A stretch of 64,000 nt of DNA from Holothuria scabra. Taxonomy: Eukaryota; Echinodermata; Holothuroidea; Aspidochirotida; Holothuriidae. The number at the start of each line of letters is the position of its first letter. Position 1 is the first letter of the stretch. The position numbers and the translations under genes were made by a program. This document shows positions 21,801 through 29,999 of this stretch, in pieces. The stretch lies in contig CM074180.1 in NCBI GenBank assembly GCA_037179385.1, positions 30,485,455-30,549,454 on the forward strand, given 5' to 3'. The notes below the pieces were generated by a model. That model was not told the DNA's origin and did not search any database. It saw only the letters and a program-made list of their open reading frames with translations.

Positions 21801-23087
21801 ACTGTGGAACACACATCTAGTGAATTCATTTACCGATAAAGTGAGAAATACTGTACGTGTCCAATTTGAATGGAAGTTTCACCAATATGTGAAGATTTGG
21901 TTCTTCTTTCATATGAAAATTAAATTTTTGTCTAAACTTCACTTTTAAGTGGTGACTAAAAGGGTATCTTAAGTGAGTTATTTCTTTCTTTTCATCATCA
22001 ATGTAGAAGGAGGTGGAAGAAGTGTGGGAGAAAATAAATTTCTGACTGGTAAGAAAGCCAGATACAACCCTTACACTAAAGAGTTTAAGAAGTGTAGAAT
22101 TTGCAAGCAGACTGTACATCAAGTAGGCTCTCATTATTGCCAAGGATGCGCTTATAAAGTTGGTGAGTGAGAAAATTTTTTTCCAAGTTATTAGCTCATT
22201 TACAAGTTTAATTTGTGGAAAAGTTCTATCTCTCTATGATCAAAGAAAATTCTACTTGTTTAGTTTATGGTAGTGTTTACATTATTTTGTATCATTTGGT
22301 GTCACTTTCAAGGATTCCAAGATTTTACTCTGCTTTGCAGAAGTAAGGTGGCCAGGATTTAAATTTACTTAATGATTTTTTGTTAGCTTTAAAGTGAAAA
22401 GTGGACACAGTTACGAGCACAATTGATCTTAAACTGTGGATCTACATTTTAAAGCAGTATTGAGTCATTAACCTTCAAAAATGTTGCTGTTGCCCATTTT
22501 GAACTTCAGAATTACCATATTTTCCCATCATTTAGAAGACAACCAAAAGCAGTTAAAGATCCCCCCCCCCCCCCGTTCAAACCAAAAAAAGATGTTTTCT
22601 CTTCCAACATGATGTAAGATTTGTTCAGGTTTTAAAACCATCGTACGCCTTTGTTGGCATATTTGACAAAAAAAAAAAAATAAGAAATAAAAAATAATGA
22701 AGTCACTCTTTTATAAGTGTGGCAAAATAGAAACTGCTCTCTTTTCTAAAGTCTCTTTATCTTGTGTCACTATATTCCAAACATCTTGCTGAAATTTGGT
22801 GTTAAGGGTTAGGTATGGGTGAGAATAATATGCGTGTGGCTTTCAAAATGTGTTGACCTGCAACTACTCAGTAGTATGATAAGGACAATACATGAATGAC
22901 AGTTAAACAAATTGTGCACGCTATTGTTACCTTGTACCCAATTTACTGTAATAAGAAAAATAGTGTTTAATGTATTGTATAATGTTACTTATACAATATA
23001 TTTTCTTCTAAATTCATTTTAGGAATATGTGCAATGTGTGGAAAGAAGATTCTAAACACAAAGAAATACAAGCAAACATCAGTTTGA
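3880..23087 (+). CDS. CRIPT: CRIPT, cysteine-rich PDZ-binding protein (four coding exons)
   Basis: CRIPT is a small zinc-binding protein. In vertebrates its C-terminus binds the third PDZ domain of PSD-95, and it is also a component of the minor (U12) spliceosome. Joining 3880-3895, 20626-20691, 22007-22162 and 23023-23087 gives one 303-base frame of 100 residues, against 101 in human. It starts MVCEKCEKKLGKVITPDPW and ends with the PDZ ligand QTSV. Zinc-type CxxC pairs are C3/C6, CRIC and CQGC in exon 3, and CAMC in exon 4. All introns have GT-AG ends and all three are phase 1, so the joins restore codons exactly. Intron 1 is very long (about 16.7 kb) and repeat-filled. Recognition is by remembered family sequence. 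The least certain part is the tiny first exon, because it is so distant. Confidence 0.93.
4150..4365. other. Inverted-repeat fragment and CGCGG-rich patch
   Basis: Around 4118-4190 an AAAGGTG..GACAAATCTGATCAG..CAGCCATAAGTGGGATCCATCAGCC pattern resembles the ends seen at 32500-32570 and 32680-32730 (AAAGGTGATGGACCCCAGTA and its complement). This suggests a small transposon relic. It is followed by a short patch of CGCGGATTTCCGCGG type at 4240-4300. Confidence 0.4.
4366..4560 (+). repeat. CGGATG/CGGATA-rich repeat, copy 1
   Basis: Degenerate hexamers of CGGATR type (TACGGATGCGGATACG) recur, with the phrase GATTCCAT..TACGGATGCG appearing twice about 75 bp apart. An inverted relative lies at 13825-13965 and shares the lead-in AAGGTAGGATTCCATA. 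Its CpG density contrasts sharply with the AT-rich surroundings. Translating it gives RIRIRIRT-type peptides, which are by-products of the repeat and not proteins. Confidence 0.7.
4790..5790. repeat. AGGCCT/CTAGG/AACGTTAGG low-complexity block
   Basis: Words such as TAGGCCTA, CTAGGCCTAGGCC and CGTTAGGCCTAAC recur densely with no fixed period. Comparable blocks lie at 14420-14745 and 52410-53025. This one starts about 0.9 kb inside CRIPT intron 1. No gene is seen in it. Short inverted repeats are present, for example AGGGAGTTGT..ACAACTCCCT at about 5748-5770. Confidence 0.65.
6364..6510 (+). CDS. Candidate coding exon a, unknown gene (phase 0 to 0)
   Basis: A good acceptor (TTTATTAATTTTCAG) is followed by 147 open bases, exactly 49 codons, starting GISVKYNNDF and ending PRSGIGM. 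The segment ends at ATG|GTTAGT, a usable donor. Only one of the three frames is open. The next candidate exon (9704-9793) also starts and ends in phase 0, so the two join in frame. The residue pattern (W-rich, then 'LTLISQAPRSGIGM') faintly recalls the start of PI-PLC X-type domains, but the usual catalytic histidine is absent and I would not name it. It lies inside CRIPT intron 1 on the same strand. It could be part of a nested gene, an alternative exon or chance. Confidence 0.38.
7490..9187. mobile_element. hAT-type non-autonomous transposon, copy A (8-bp TSD)
   Basis: The element begins CAGTGGCGTAGCTACTGG and ends CCTAGCTACGCCACTG, so its ends are inverted. It is flanked by the perfect 8-bp duplication CCTCTCCC (7482-7489 and 9188-9195), the hAT hallmark. 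It is 1698 bp long with no transposase-sized ORF, so it would have been moved by a transposase encoded elsewhere. Inside, from about 8203 to 8955, sits a second element with AGTGGCGTGCGAAGG-type ends. A closely matching copy lies at 53579-55273 and a longer relative starts at 61497. Confidence 0.93.
9704..9793 (+). CDS. Candidate coding exon b, unknown gene (phase 0 to 0)
   Basis: Ninety open bases lie between a strong acceptor (AACTTTTACATCCCCACAG) and a strong donor (CTA|GTAAGA). They encode GRKSSILQGHYYRAIQFSLR followed by GGLKILDLHL. Joined to 6364-6510 this gives a 79-residue continuous reading. The composition looks protein-like and both exons are multiples of three. hAT copy A sits in the intron between them. 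Function is unknown. Confidence 0.4.
9961..10138. repeat. MITE-like inverted repeat with TTTAACCAGGAT ends
   Basis: CCAGGATTGCTGTTCTGC at 9963-9980, continuing with TTACTCCAACATAA, has its near-complement at 10104-10135. Both ends begin TTTAACCAGGAT. Inner copies of TAGTTAAA and GGTTAAAC extend the symmetry. The size (about 180 bp) and lack of coding capacity fit a MITE. Confidence 0.65.
10702..10936. mobile_element. Short MITE of the AGAGCAGTC family (TTAA-type), copy 1
   Basis: The left end reads TTAA, then ATGGCAAGAGCAGTCACCC and AAACTTA. The right end, read in reverse, gives AGGGGAAATGCAGTCACC. These resemble the ends at 48898/51462 and 60156/60409. The interior phrases TATTCAGGGTAAATT and CCAATCATGAAACAGGACAG match the interior of the 51300-51420 end. 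A short internal-deletion relative of the same family is likely. Confidence 0.6.
10990..12360. other. Non-coding stretch in CRIPT intron 1, nothing recognised
   Basis: Short ORFs overlap on both strands (11506-11787 plus; 11520-11732, 11690-11893 and 12096-12341 minus), but none carries a recognisable domain. A modest CpG increase and a GTAGTGCGCCGCACTAC palindrome near 11557-11573 are the only marked features. Confidence 0.4.
12371..12463. mobile_element. 93-bp MITE with 10-bp target duplication
   Basis: TACTCAGCAC occurs at 12361-12370 and again at 12464-12473, flanking a 93-bp insert whose ends are inverted (GAGTCCTTGAAC at the left, GTTCAAGGAC at the right). An exact 10-bp duplication with terminal symmetry is strong evidence of an insertion. 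It is too small to code. Text of similar type occurs near 4914-4985. Confidence 0.75.
12590..12792 (+). CDS. Candidate terminal exon, unknown gene
   Basis: A polypyrimidine tract and CAG (TTTCTTTATGCTTCCAG) precede an open frame that starts KELGDKWSIFVLSRNRVERS, continues as a basic serine-rich tail and ends ICKQMQF, then TAG at 12790-12792. It enters in phase 1, so a phase 0-to-1 exon would be needed to link it to 9704-9793, and I could not place one. The same stretch is open on minus (12567-12776), so composition alone may explain it. Confidence 0.25.
13825..13965 (-). repeat. CGGATG/CGGATA-rich repeat, copy 2 (inverted)
   Basis: Read on minus it begins AAGGTAGGATTCCATAAG and TACGGATGCGGATACGG, like the block at 4366-4560, and carries a second GATTCCATCAATGCGAATACG unit. 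The two copies are about 9.3 kb apart, in opposite orientation, in the same intron. The flanking 13966-14330 stretch is also CpG-richer than average but shows no gene. Confidence 0.68.
14420..14745. repeat. AGGCCT/AACGTTAGG low-complexity block
   Basis: Repeated TAACGTTAGGCCTA and TAGGCCTA words occur here, as in the 4790-5790 and 52410-53025 blocks. It directly abuts the minisatellite cassette at 14746. No coding signal was seen. Confidence 0.6.
14746..15836 (+). repeat. Minisatellite cassette, 144-bp monomers with DR1-like motif (array 1)
   Basis: Five monomers are phased by AGGTCAAAGGTCA (the last reads AGGTCAAAGTTCA) at 14942, 15086, 15230, 15374 and 15519, a spacing of 144 to 145 bp. 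Each unit also carries GGGGTCACAGGGGTCAAA, a variant of GTTTACACAATATCTCAAG, and AACTTGATATGTTGATGCG. The array is preceded by a TG-rich microsatellite (14788-14830) and GTGACACTTTGCTTG. The cassette ends are inverted: TTTTGGTTTCGATG at the left and CATCGAAACC then GCATTTTTGCATTCTGGTT at the right. The same cassette, reversed and with more units, lies at about 48910-51245. Confidence 0.88.
15840..19440. other. Intronic stretch with no firm gene; isolated palindromes
   Basis: Short ORFs are present (16244-16510 plus, 18229-18429 minus, 18833-19021 minus) without recognisable domains. The minus frame at 18835-18977 ends at a good GTGAGG donor and is acidic, but has no partner exon. The stretch around 16230-16290 resembles the AAAGGTGATGGACC transposon end seen near 32560 and 32680. 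Confidence 0.4.
16049..16081. repeat. 33-bp near-perfect palindrome
   Basis: CACCTCAGCCCC and GGGGCTGAGGTG are exact 12-base arms around the centre AACCATGGT, which is itself nearly palindromic. It is followed by a GACCCCCCGGCGG run and could form a stable hairpin or cruciform. It may be the sub-terminal hairpin of a decayed transposon. Confidence 0.75.
19442..19570 (+). CDS. Candidate coding exon, charged helix-like, unknown gene
   Basis: An acceptor (AAATATCTTCAG) and donor (GTCAG|GTTACA) bound 129 open bases in phase 2 to 2. The residues, from QSQFGSNLSNGQPENFLK to KLEDVWKLKNEECKMYEV, look like a short amphipathic helix. It joins in frame to 19971-20064. It lies about 1 kb before CRIPT exon 2 on the same strand. 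Either a nested gene's 3' end, alternative exons or chance. Confidence 0.25.
19971..20064 (+). CDS. Candidate terminal exon following 19442-19570
   Basis: The acceptor TACTCTTTACCAG is followed by a phase-2 frame reading LPLGQENGKDWKEFEILFM and then VLKILEFRVLV before TAG at 20062-20064. Splicing from 19570 restores a codon without a stop. No polyadenylation signal is obvious before CRIPT exon 2. Weak evidence. Confidence 0.22.
20626..20691 (+). CDS. CRIPT: CRIPT coding exon 2
   Basis: The acceptor CTTTGAAG and donor GTATGT bound 66 bases. Entering in phase 1 they complete the cysteine codon of exon 1 and encode EKKLGKVITPDPWKAGARNT plus T, close to the vertebrate segment. The exon ends with one base of the next glutamate codon (phase 1). 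Confidence 0.93.
21660..21794 (-). repeat. Dispersed repeat shared with 60646-60762
   Basis: CAAACTTTGCATTCCCCATA then GGGAGATCCTAT, and further on TTGTCAACGTGAGG and GATATAACCTGTGCTGCCCT, reappear in reverse complement at 60646-60762 with moderate divergence. The family is not known to me. It lies in CRIPT intron 2. Confidence 0.7.
22007..22162 (+). CDS. CRIPT: CRIPT coding exon 3
   Basis: The acceptor ATCAATGTAG and donor GGTGAGTG bound 156 bases encoding the core from EGGGRSVGENKFLTGKKARY to CRICK..VHQVGSHYCQGCAYKV. CRIC and CQGC form the conserved zinc-site pair, and 'GSHYCQGCAYK' is nearly invariant in the family. Phase 1 at both ends. Confidence 0.96.
23023..23087 (+). CDS. CRIPT: CRIPT coding exon 4 with C-terminal PDZ ligand
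   Basis: The acceptor AAATTCATTTTAG leads into GICAMCGKKILNTKKYKQTS then V and TGA at 23085-23087. The CAMC pair completes the zinc-binding set. The terminal QTSV is a class I PDZ ligand. Confidence 0.96.
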
Positions 23088-24890
23088 GGGTTATCTGTAA
23101 TCCACTTAGAACAAAATGACAACGTGATAAGTACTCATCTGGTTAATACAACATTTCGTGAGCAAAAGAAGAATCTTAGTGAATTGTACCTAACTTCAAA
23201 GATGACACTGGCTGACCCTAGAAGTCTGCAGCTGTAATGGATTTAGATTTTTCTAGTGAGAAGGGTAGACTGGCCAGTGGAACCTAGAGTGGAGTCTGAA
23301 GTGCTAGTCCACATGAAATGATTCTGGAGTTTCCTCCCCCAACCAAAAAAACAAAGAGTAAATGTGTATAGAAGTTTACACTCTTGATGGAGCAAAGCTA
23401 AGTTATCTAGTCAACTGGTCAATACCAGCAGCTTTAGTCAAGGGTGTGTGGTCCAACAGGCAGCTAATTTAGTGACAACATAATCCTACAAATGGGAGAA
23501 CTGCTGTAACCCAGGGAAAAAGGTCACATAACTTCATTAAGTTTCAAACTTAAACTGAGTGGAGGACTCATGCATTTGTGGTTTCATGATGTTTGAGCAT
23601 GGTGTATGTTTGGTTGTCAGCACAAACTGCTCTGTCACCCAAGGACCCACAATTTTTGACAGAGCAGCAGACTGCTTAGCCCCTATAAAGTGTGATAACT
23701 TGAGTTTCAGTGTTAAAAACAAAGTGACGAGGACATATACACACTTGAACACCATCCATTCAAAATTTAAGTTTGAAAATAGACTCAACCATCATGCCTT
23801 TTTTTTTTCAGTACTTGTCGTATTCAAGGCAAGGTTGATCAATGGGGCTTGCTTATAGAAACATACTAAACGCAGGTGTCCACTTTTATAAAAGGTTTGA
23901 GAAGCATTGGAAGATGCTTTTATATGATTTGATTTTTGAATGAAAAGAGGCATCTCAATTCATGCCAATCTGAAGACACTCTGCAGTTTTGACTCATCAT
24001 AGAACAACACGAACGTCTAGACGAGTTGCGATGTCGACAAACCAATTCGTCTTGTACTTTAAAGGTGATTTTATATTTTAGGGGGACAAAAATACCATTC
24101 CAAAATACTTGTATTGTGTTTTGCCCAATAGCAGCTAAGTTAAGTTCCACACTTGTAATCCAGGAACATTGTTCATTCACTTTAGAAATGTGGTTGAGGT
24201 GGAACGTGTAACACACCAAAGAAATACTCGATTGCCGGTATGATGAGGTTTGCTCATTTTGAACTCATAGTTGACAGTAAATCAGGAAAAGATGATACAG
24301 CAGTTGATTTAGAACTGTAGAAAGAGCAAAACGTCACATCAGATAACAATTCAAACGTCCTTTACAAGCTGTTGCTTGTGCATTCAATGTAAGGTATTCC
24401 TAATGTCCCGGCTCCTTGGTAACTCCTTGTACAGCATGAGGGTTTCTGATAAAAGATGGTAAAGCGCCAAAGGCTCAAGACAGACCATTCGACCAAACAG
24501 ACTTTAGTCAAAATTGTATTTTAAGTAGTGCAGTTAATAAGGAAAAACATGCCATTTGTTTAGCCGTTTAGTGAATACAGGTGGAGTACACTGTTATGAC
24601 GTAATGTTGGAAACGATAATGAGTCTGTATATACATGACAGTAACGTTGTAGTCACTTGGTTGAAGATGGATTTATGTTAATGAACAAAAGGAAAAAAAT
24701 TCCAATGTTGAACGTAAAGAATTTTTAAAGATTAATGGTTTTTAAAAAGTTCTGTACGCTCCGCACCAGGTTTACTCTCAGCTTTCCTAATAAAAAATTG
24801 TTGTAACATGTAATAACAAGTTAACGAGAATCAAAAGAAATGTCGATATCTCAGATTTACCATAATCTTTACAAATGATGAAATAAAATA
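23088..24890 (+). other. CRIPT: Probable CRIPT 3' untranslated region
   Basis: No further splice-linked coding is seen. The first clear AATAAA signals after the stop are at 24789-24794 and 24882-24887, implying a long 3' UTR of about 1.7 to 1.8 kb if the exon is not spliced. Open frames within it (23559-23858 plus, 23920-24219 minus) show no recognisable domain. Confidence 0.5.
24882..24887 (+). terminator. CRIPT: Candidate polyadenylation signal for CRIPT
   Basis: AATAAA lies in an A-rich context about 1.8 kb after the CRIPT stop codon. Another AATAAA is at 24789-24794. Either could be used; neither is proven. Confidence 0.4.
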
Positions 24891-24949
24891 AAAAAAATAT
24901 AAAACAGCAAAGTAAAAATTCCTTTGTCAGCGTTACTTACACCTTCATT

Positions 24950-27900
24950 CTCTCAACGTAAATGTTAATATGATGATATTTCACTCTAGCCTTGGGCCTA
25001 TTGTCACTGTTTCTCCAATTTATAGTAATCCCGCACATATACGTCACTACTAACCCTTCGCCAGTAACTTCTTAGTTCAGTAATGTATAGACACTTGAAC
25101 GACGTTGACCTCCACAAATCAGAGAACCGAATCAATCACTTACAAATCATAAAAGATAAATTGCAACATCTATACCTCCCTTCATGAAACCCGAATACCA
25201 AAAATATCGATGTCCCTAGTTTATAACTATTAGAGGCGATTAGTCTGTCATCACATCATTAAACAGTCTCGCTTCTTCCTACACTCTATATCAAGAACTT
25301 GTTGTCGCCTTTCTGACAGTGACTTCTTACTACGGAACAAAACTGTTGCCATTGCACTATATAAAAATTGTTTAAATAATTTCCATGCATTTCTTTTTCT
25401 AATAAAAATAATAATATAGCAAGTTTATGTATGGCCACGACTCTCAACTGATGAAACGATAACCTAAAATATGTAAAAGCAATAAGAAAGCCAGGTCTAT
25501 GAATAAGTCTGCACTGTCCAGTAAAAAACTCCGTAAAAGACAAATTTCATCATTCCAACCACCCATATGCAATAGCTTAACAAATCACTTTCAAAGAAAA
25601 AACGGACTTCATGAAAAATAAACGTTTCACTGATAACACCACAGCCAGTGACATAACAAAAAAGAGCATAACTAGCTTATAAATAAGTTTCTTGCTACTT
25701 TACCATTTACGAAATGAACCACCTGGCTAAAAATTTACAATTGCGAATTTTCTCGTACCTGTTCAAATCTTCGTTGTGTAAGCTAACAATCTAAACCCTC
25801 TGCAAATGATCCAAATTTAATGTTTACGTTCGTTTAACATAAATATAAAAAATGATAAGGTAATCATTTTTAATTGTTTTACAGTGACGTAAATCCCGGA
25901 GAAGGCAAGGGATGTCTTTGCTTCCTCAAGTAAAAAAAGGAAGGCCAAACTGTCATATGGCCCCCTCAAAATTTTAAATAACCATTTCAAAATCAACACA
26001 TTTTTGACAAGAGATGGACTATCCATGGCCTTTAAAAAGACCAAACCAGTTGGTTTTAAAGGGCTTCTCCCCCAACAGAAGACCCAAAGCAGTCCCTGAA
26101 TGATTGTGAAAAACCTTCATTCATGCAGACCTTTTCCCAATATCTCAAACAGATCACCGCCCAGCGTAATAAAAAATGGTTGCTCTCATCACATACAAAT
26201 ATAAAACGAGATACGAATGAACATGTTAAAACCCTACCGTGACTACTCTTTACATTAAACTATGTGTTCATGTTAACACTTCTTCATCTTATGATGTGCT
26301 CTTCTCCCTAAATGTATAAATATCCCCAAGAACATTCCCTCTGAATTTGGTTTTTCAAGCATTCTTCTTTAGTGGAGCTTCTGAGCAATGGCAACTCGTG
26401 GTGTAAATATGTGGAGGGGTACATAATGAACTTACAATGACTTGTCTTAAATAAAGATGATCATCTTCCCTGTAACCAATAATGCCACAAACACCAAAAA
26501 AAAAAAAAAATAAAAAAAAAAAGACACCAATTACCACCCACAACAACGAAAAAATAAAATGTACATGTAGATCTTTTGGAAGGTATAAATAATACATCAC
26601 GATCGTCATGTTCCCTACTTTCCCCATCATCACACCTCTGACTTTTTTCATATCCACTAGAGCCTTTTTTTGTTTGATCCCAACTCTGACATCATCATTT
26701 TTCTCCCCTTCATAACTTTTATCTTGAAATTCACCCCCATACTTTCTTTTCCTTTGTTGCCAACCTTTCCTTTCTACAAAAAAAAATCTTTGAACCGCCC
26801 TCCTTGGGCATTGTTATATTCTCCGCATAATTTTAAACTTTAAAGTAACAAATTTACCATAACCAGACACCTTGATATAACACAAATATTAATACAAGCC
26901 ATCTCATACAAATAACATTTACCTACCAATAACAATGTTTCCCTCCAACAGAAACTAACTTTATGAAAAAACAGTGAACAAAACTCCTCTAGACTATCAA
27001 ACTTTTTACTCCACAGCAACCCCGACCATGTCACTTGAAAAGAATAAATCTCTACAAAGAAATCCTCATATAAATACTGTTGCGTCGCCGGCCTCCAAGT
27101 CTTCCTTCAATCGTCGATGAATGTAGGGGGGGTTGCAGGTGCTTCTGGGTAAGCCCTGGGCTAGGGATAGTAGAGTTATGGTGGGGGTGTGGAGGTATCC
27201 TGGTAACCCCTTGCAGCTGCGAAAACTACAACTAAACTTGACACGTTATGACTCAATAAATCAAGAACAAGTATTATAAGGTACCACTTCTTTTATTCAA
27301 GCTGGCGTTCAAGAATCAAAATCTTCACCAGCTTCTTCTTCTTCTCGATACATAAAAACGTACAAGTGATCTCACAAAACCTCTTCTTGGTTGCAGAAAA
27401 CCCAGTAAATCTAGTTCCATTCACTCTGTTGCCTGAAATTACATCCCCAATTATATCCTTAGAGCTTCAGATAAACTCATAACTATTTTGACTGCCATAT
27501 ATTAAAAACCTCCCCATCGCAGAAGTAAGTGACTGGTTTTGGTTTCCAATTTAGCCTAAGTTCCAAAGCTGTAACTCCCCCTTTAAAAGTAACCAAACTG
27601 AGCATTGCTCTGCTATGCTGAACTCACCAATTTGTCCCTAACAAACAGCTCCAAAATTAAATCTTACCAGGCCAGAGTGAGACATGTTAGTTCCTGTCCC
27701 ATATTCTCCTGGAGTACTAAAATGGAAATATGCTCACCAAAGAATTATCCTCTCTCAAATTCACCAGTCTTTCCCTCCTGAAAGTAGCCCAAATCGCCAG
27801 AAATTCTTGACAGTAATTACGCACTTAGTCTATTTACTTCTTCTCGCTCTGAAGTCTAGATCTTGAATGAATCCTCCTAAATTTCTAACTTCTCAACTTT

Positions 27901-28680
27901 ACAACTTCTTTCCTCCACCATACTCTTAGACACAGAGAAACATGCTACTCATTCATTGGTTAGCATGATTTAAAACTTTTCTGATTGGCTGGGACCTACC
28001 CAGACAGCACTCATTTTGTGAACTAGGTTACTGAACTCAACTTCAACTGCACCTGCAGAATATTATTAAACAGTTTCGTAGAAATTCTCCCCAATTAGAG
28101 CAAGCCCCATCTGCATCTGCACAATGTTATTAAACAGTTCCTTCTCATCCTGTCCCATCACCTTGGTTTACAAATACCCCCACTTCCTACCCTTTGATCT
28201 AAGTCAACAACAGAATTAATTTGGAAGTGATTCACCCTTTTTGTTATAAAACTTTGGGATACACAGGATCTCTACTTCCAGATTCTCACAACATTTAACG
28301 GTTGTTTTGACTTACCCATCCTGTGAATCAGCCAACTTCTCATTTCACTGAGAGAGCAAAGACCTTTTAGAATTTTTGCAACAATACTCAAAATTCACTT
28401 AACACCTCGATGAATTAAAAAACAACCCAAATGATGGTGCTGTGTTAAATTAAACAACATATTATTCCCCAGAGTACACACGGACCTGGTTTTTCTGCAA
28501 GATTGTTACTAAAAATAGAACACGTTTGCAAATTTTACGTGAAAAAACCCCAATTTTACACTCTCACGAAAATCATATTTCCACCAAAACTTAAAAACAC
28601 GAAAGAGAAGTACCATCCCTACAAATTGCACTAAACCGTATTTCGATACCACAAAGCATCTAGAAGGAGATAGAAATAAA
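24950..28680. other. Strand-skewed, G-poor region without a recognised gene
   Basis: For about 3.7 kb the plus strand is markedly poor in G and rich in C, A and T, unlike its neighbours. ORFs are short. A near-duplicate pair of about 40 bp occurs at 28046-28089 and 28109-28150 (CACCTGCAGAATATTATTAA against CATCTGCACAATGTTATTAA). A G-rich patch lies at 27125-27205. The region ends at the hairpin at 28725-28758. It could be an unrecognised mobile element or a strongly transcribed non-coding unit. No terminal repeats were found to prove either. Confidence 0.35.
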
Positions 28681-28724
28681 GTGCCGGAAAAGTCAGACAT
28701 TGACATCGCGATAGTAACTGCATT

Positions 28725-28758
28725 AGTTGCGGTTGCCTGCAAGGCAGGCACCGCAACT
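28725..28758. repeat. Hairpin with 14-15 base arms
   Basis: AGTTGCGGTTGCCTG and CAGGCACCGCAACT pair over their full length with a one-base bulge around a CAAGG loop. It marks the right boundary of the G-poor region. Helitron ends carry similar hairpins, but the expected CTRR end followed by T is not seen. Confidence 0.6.
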
Positions 28759-29064
28759 AAAAAGGATGAGAAGAAACTATTAATACTCCCTTTTATTCTT
28801 TACCCATGTTACTGTATTGTGCATATTTTTGGAAACTATGTTCATCTGGAATGTTTTGCATATATAGTGTATGTATGGAAACAGAAATGCACATTAATCA
28901 TGTATGGCAACCATTTAAAAGAGGAACCATTCCATTTTCTGACATCCAGTAATCCAGTATTAAAAGTATAGTAATACTAAAATCACCAGAAAAGTGCAAA
29001 GCAGTGCCCTGGCAAAAGCAACATTAATCTTTGGACACACCAAAGTGATTATCTTACAATGTTT

Positions 29065-29287
29065 ATAGAGGCTTTGCAATTGCGTCATGGAACCGCCATG
29101 CTGGAGGACATTCATGCCAAATACACGTGGCTTTGTGCCAAGCGCACTGAACAGTGTGCACTGTGATATGCACGGTGTGTACAAATTCAACGAGCAAGCG
29201 CGTCCTGTATGGTTTACTATGTACCCTGTAGTTACATGTACTCCAACATGGCCGCCGGAGAGTATTATGACGTCATGTGAAAAGCCA
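29065..29287. mobile_element. MITE with ATAGAGGCTTT..TGACGTCA ends, copy 1
   Basis: The left end is ATAGAGGCTTTGCAATTGCG. The right end contains TGACGTCATGTGAAAAGCC. The interior carries GTGTGCACTGTGATATGCAC and CCAACATGGCCGCCGG. Copies at 47933-48155 (very close) and 32943-33198 (diverged) define the family. No coding capacity. The target duplication is unclear, so the superfamily is not assigned. Confidence 0.82.
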
Positions 29288-29690
29288 ATCATAAAGCATG
29301 ATAGTGATAGTCCACTATACTAGTTGGGGTGTCTGCATTCTCCCATTAAAAGTATGCCAAAAAACAATTTGTAAGGGACTGACACTCTTTGATCTCGAAC
29401 ATACATATTTTTATTAAGGGTATCAAAATTCTGTTGGTAAGTGGTGAACTGTTCTTTGATTGAAATGAATGTATTTGAAAAGATGCAGAGTAATTCACTG
29501 TTCATATGTAATAGAAAGTGTTCGTAATAAGTTCTTATTACACATTTGGGTTTAACATGCTTACCAGGATAAGACCATGGACAATTAAGTAATTTTGTAT
29601 CTTCAGAAACAATTTGAGACACATATGGGATAGGTTAGCAAGACTTCATTGGTAGAATTGTAATTGTCTGTGATATTTTTTTCTTTGAAG

Positions 29691-29815
29691 ATTCTGTGAG
29701 GAAATATGGTGTATCTGCTACCCAACTTGTGAGGGTGGCTGCCAAGAACAAGTTACTTAAGTGCATGCGAAGCTGTGAAAAATTTCATAACAATACATTT
29801 GTGATGAGTCATTGA
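29691..29815 (+). CDS. Candidate terminal exon, unknown gene
   Basis: A strong polypyrimidine acceptor (GATATTTTTTTCTTTGAAG) is followed by an open frame reading SVRKYGVSATQLVRVAAKNK, then LLKCMRSCEKFHNNTFVMSH and TGA at 29813-29815. AATAAA follows at 29986-29991, a plausible 3' end. I found no upstream partner exon and do not recognise the protein. It lies between CRIPT and the TMEM179B-like gene, on the CRIPT strand. Confidence 0.3.
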
Positions 29816-29999
29816 GGCTTACACATGCTTGAATCAAGGGCCAGTTTCTCATCTGGAGGTCAGCTCCTCCTTTCCTACCCAGTCTTATCTTTATAGCAAC
29901 TTCAATGCATCCATCAGCACATAAATAGCAAGTTTTTTTTGTAAATATCATACTGTAAATACTTGTTGTATAATGTAAAACTGGTAATAAAGGAAGAAA

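Noticed and set aside
28725..28758. Helitron 3' terminus
   Set aside because: The hairpin is right in form, but the following bases are CTAAAAAGG, without the CTRR-then-T ending required.
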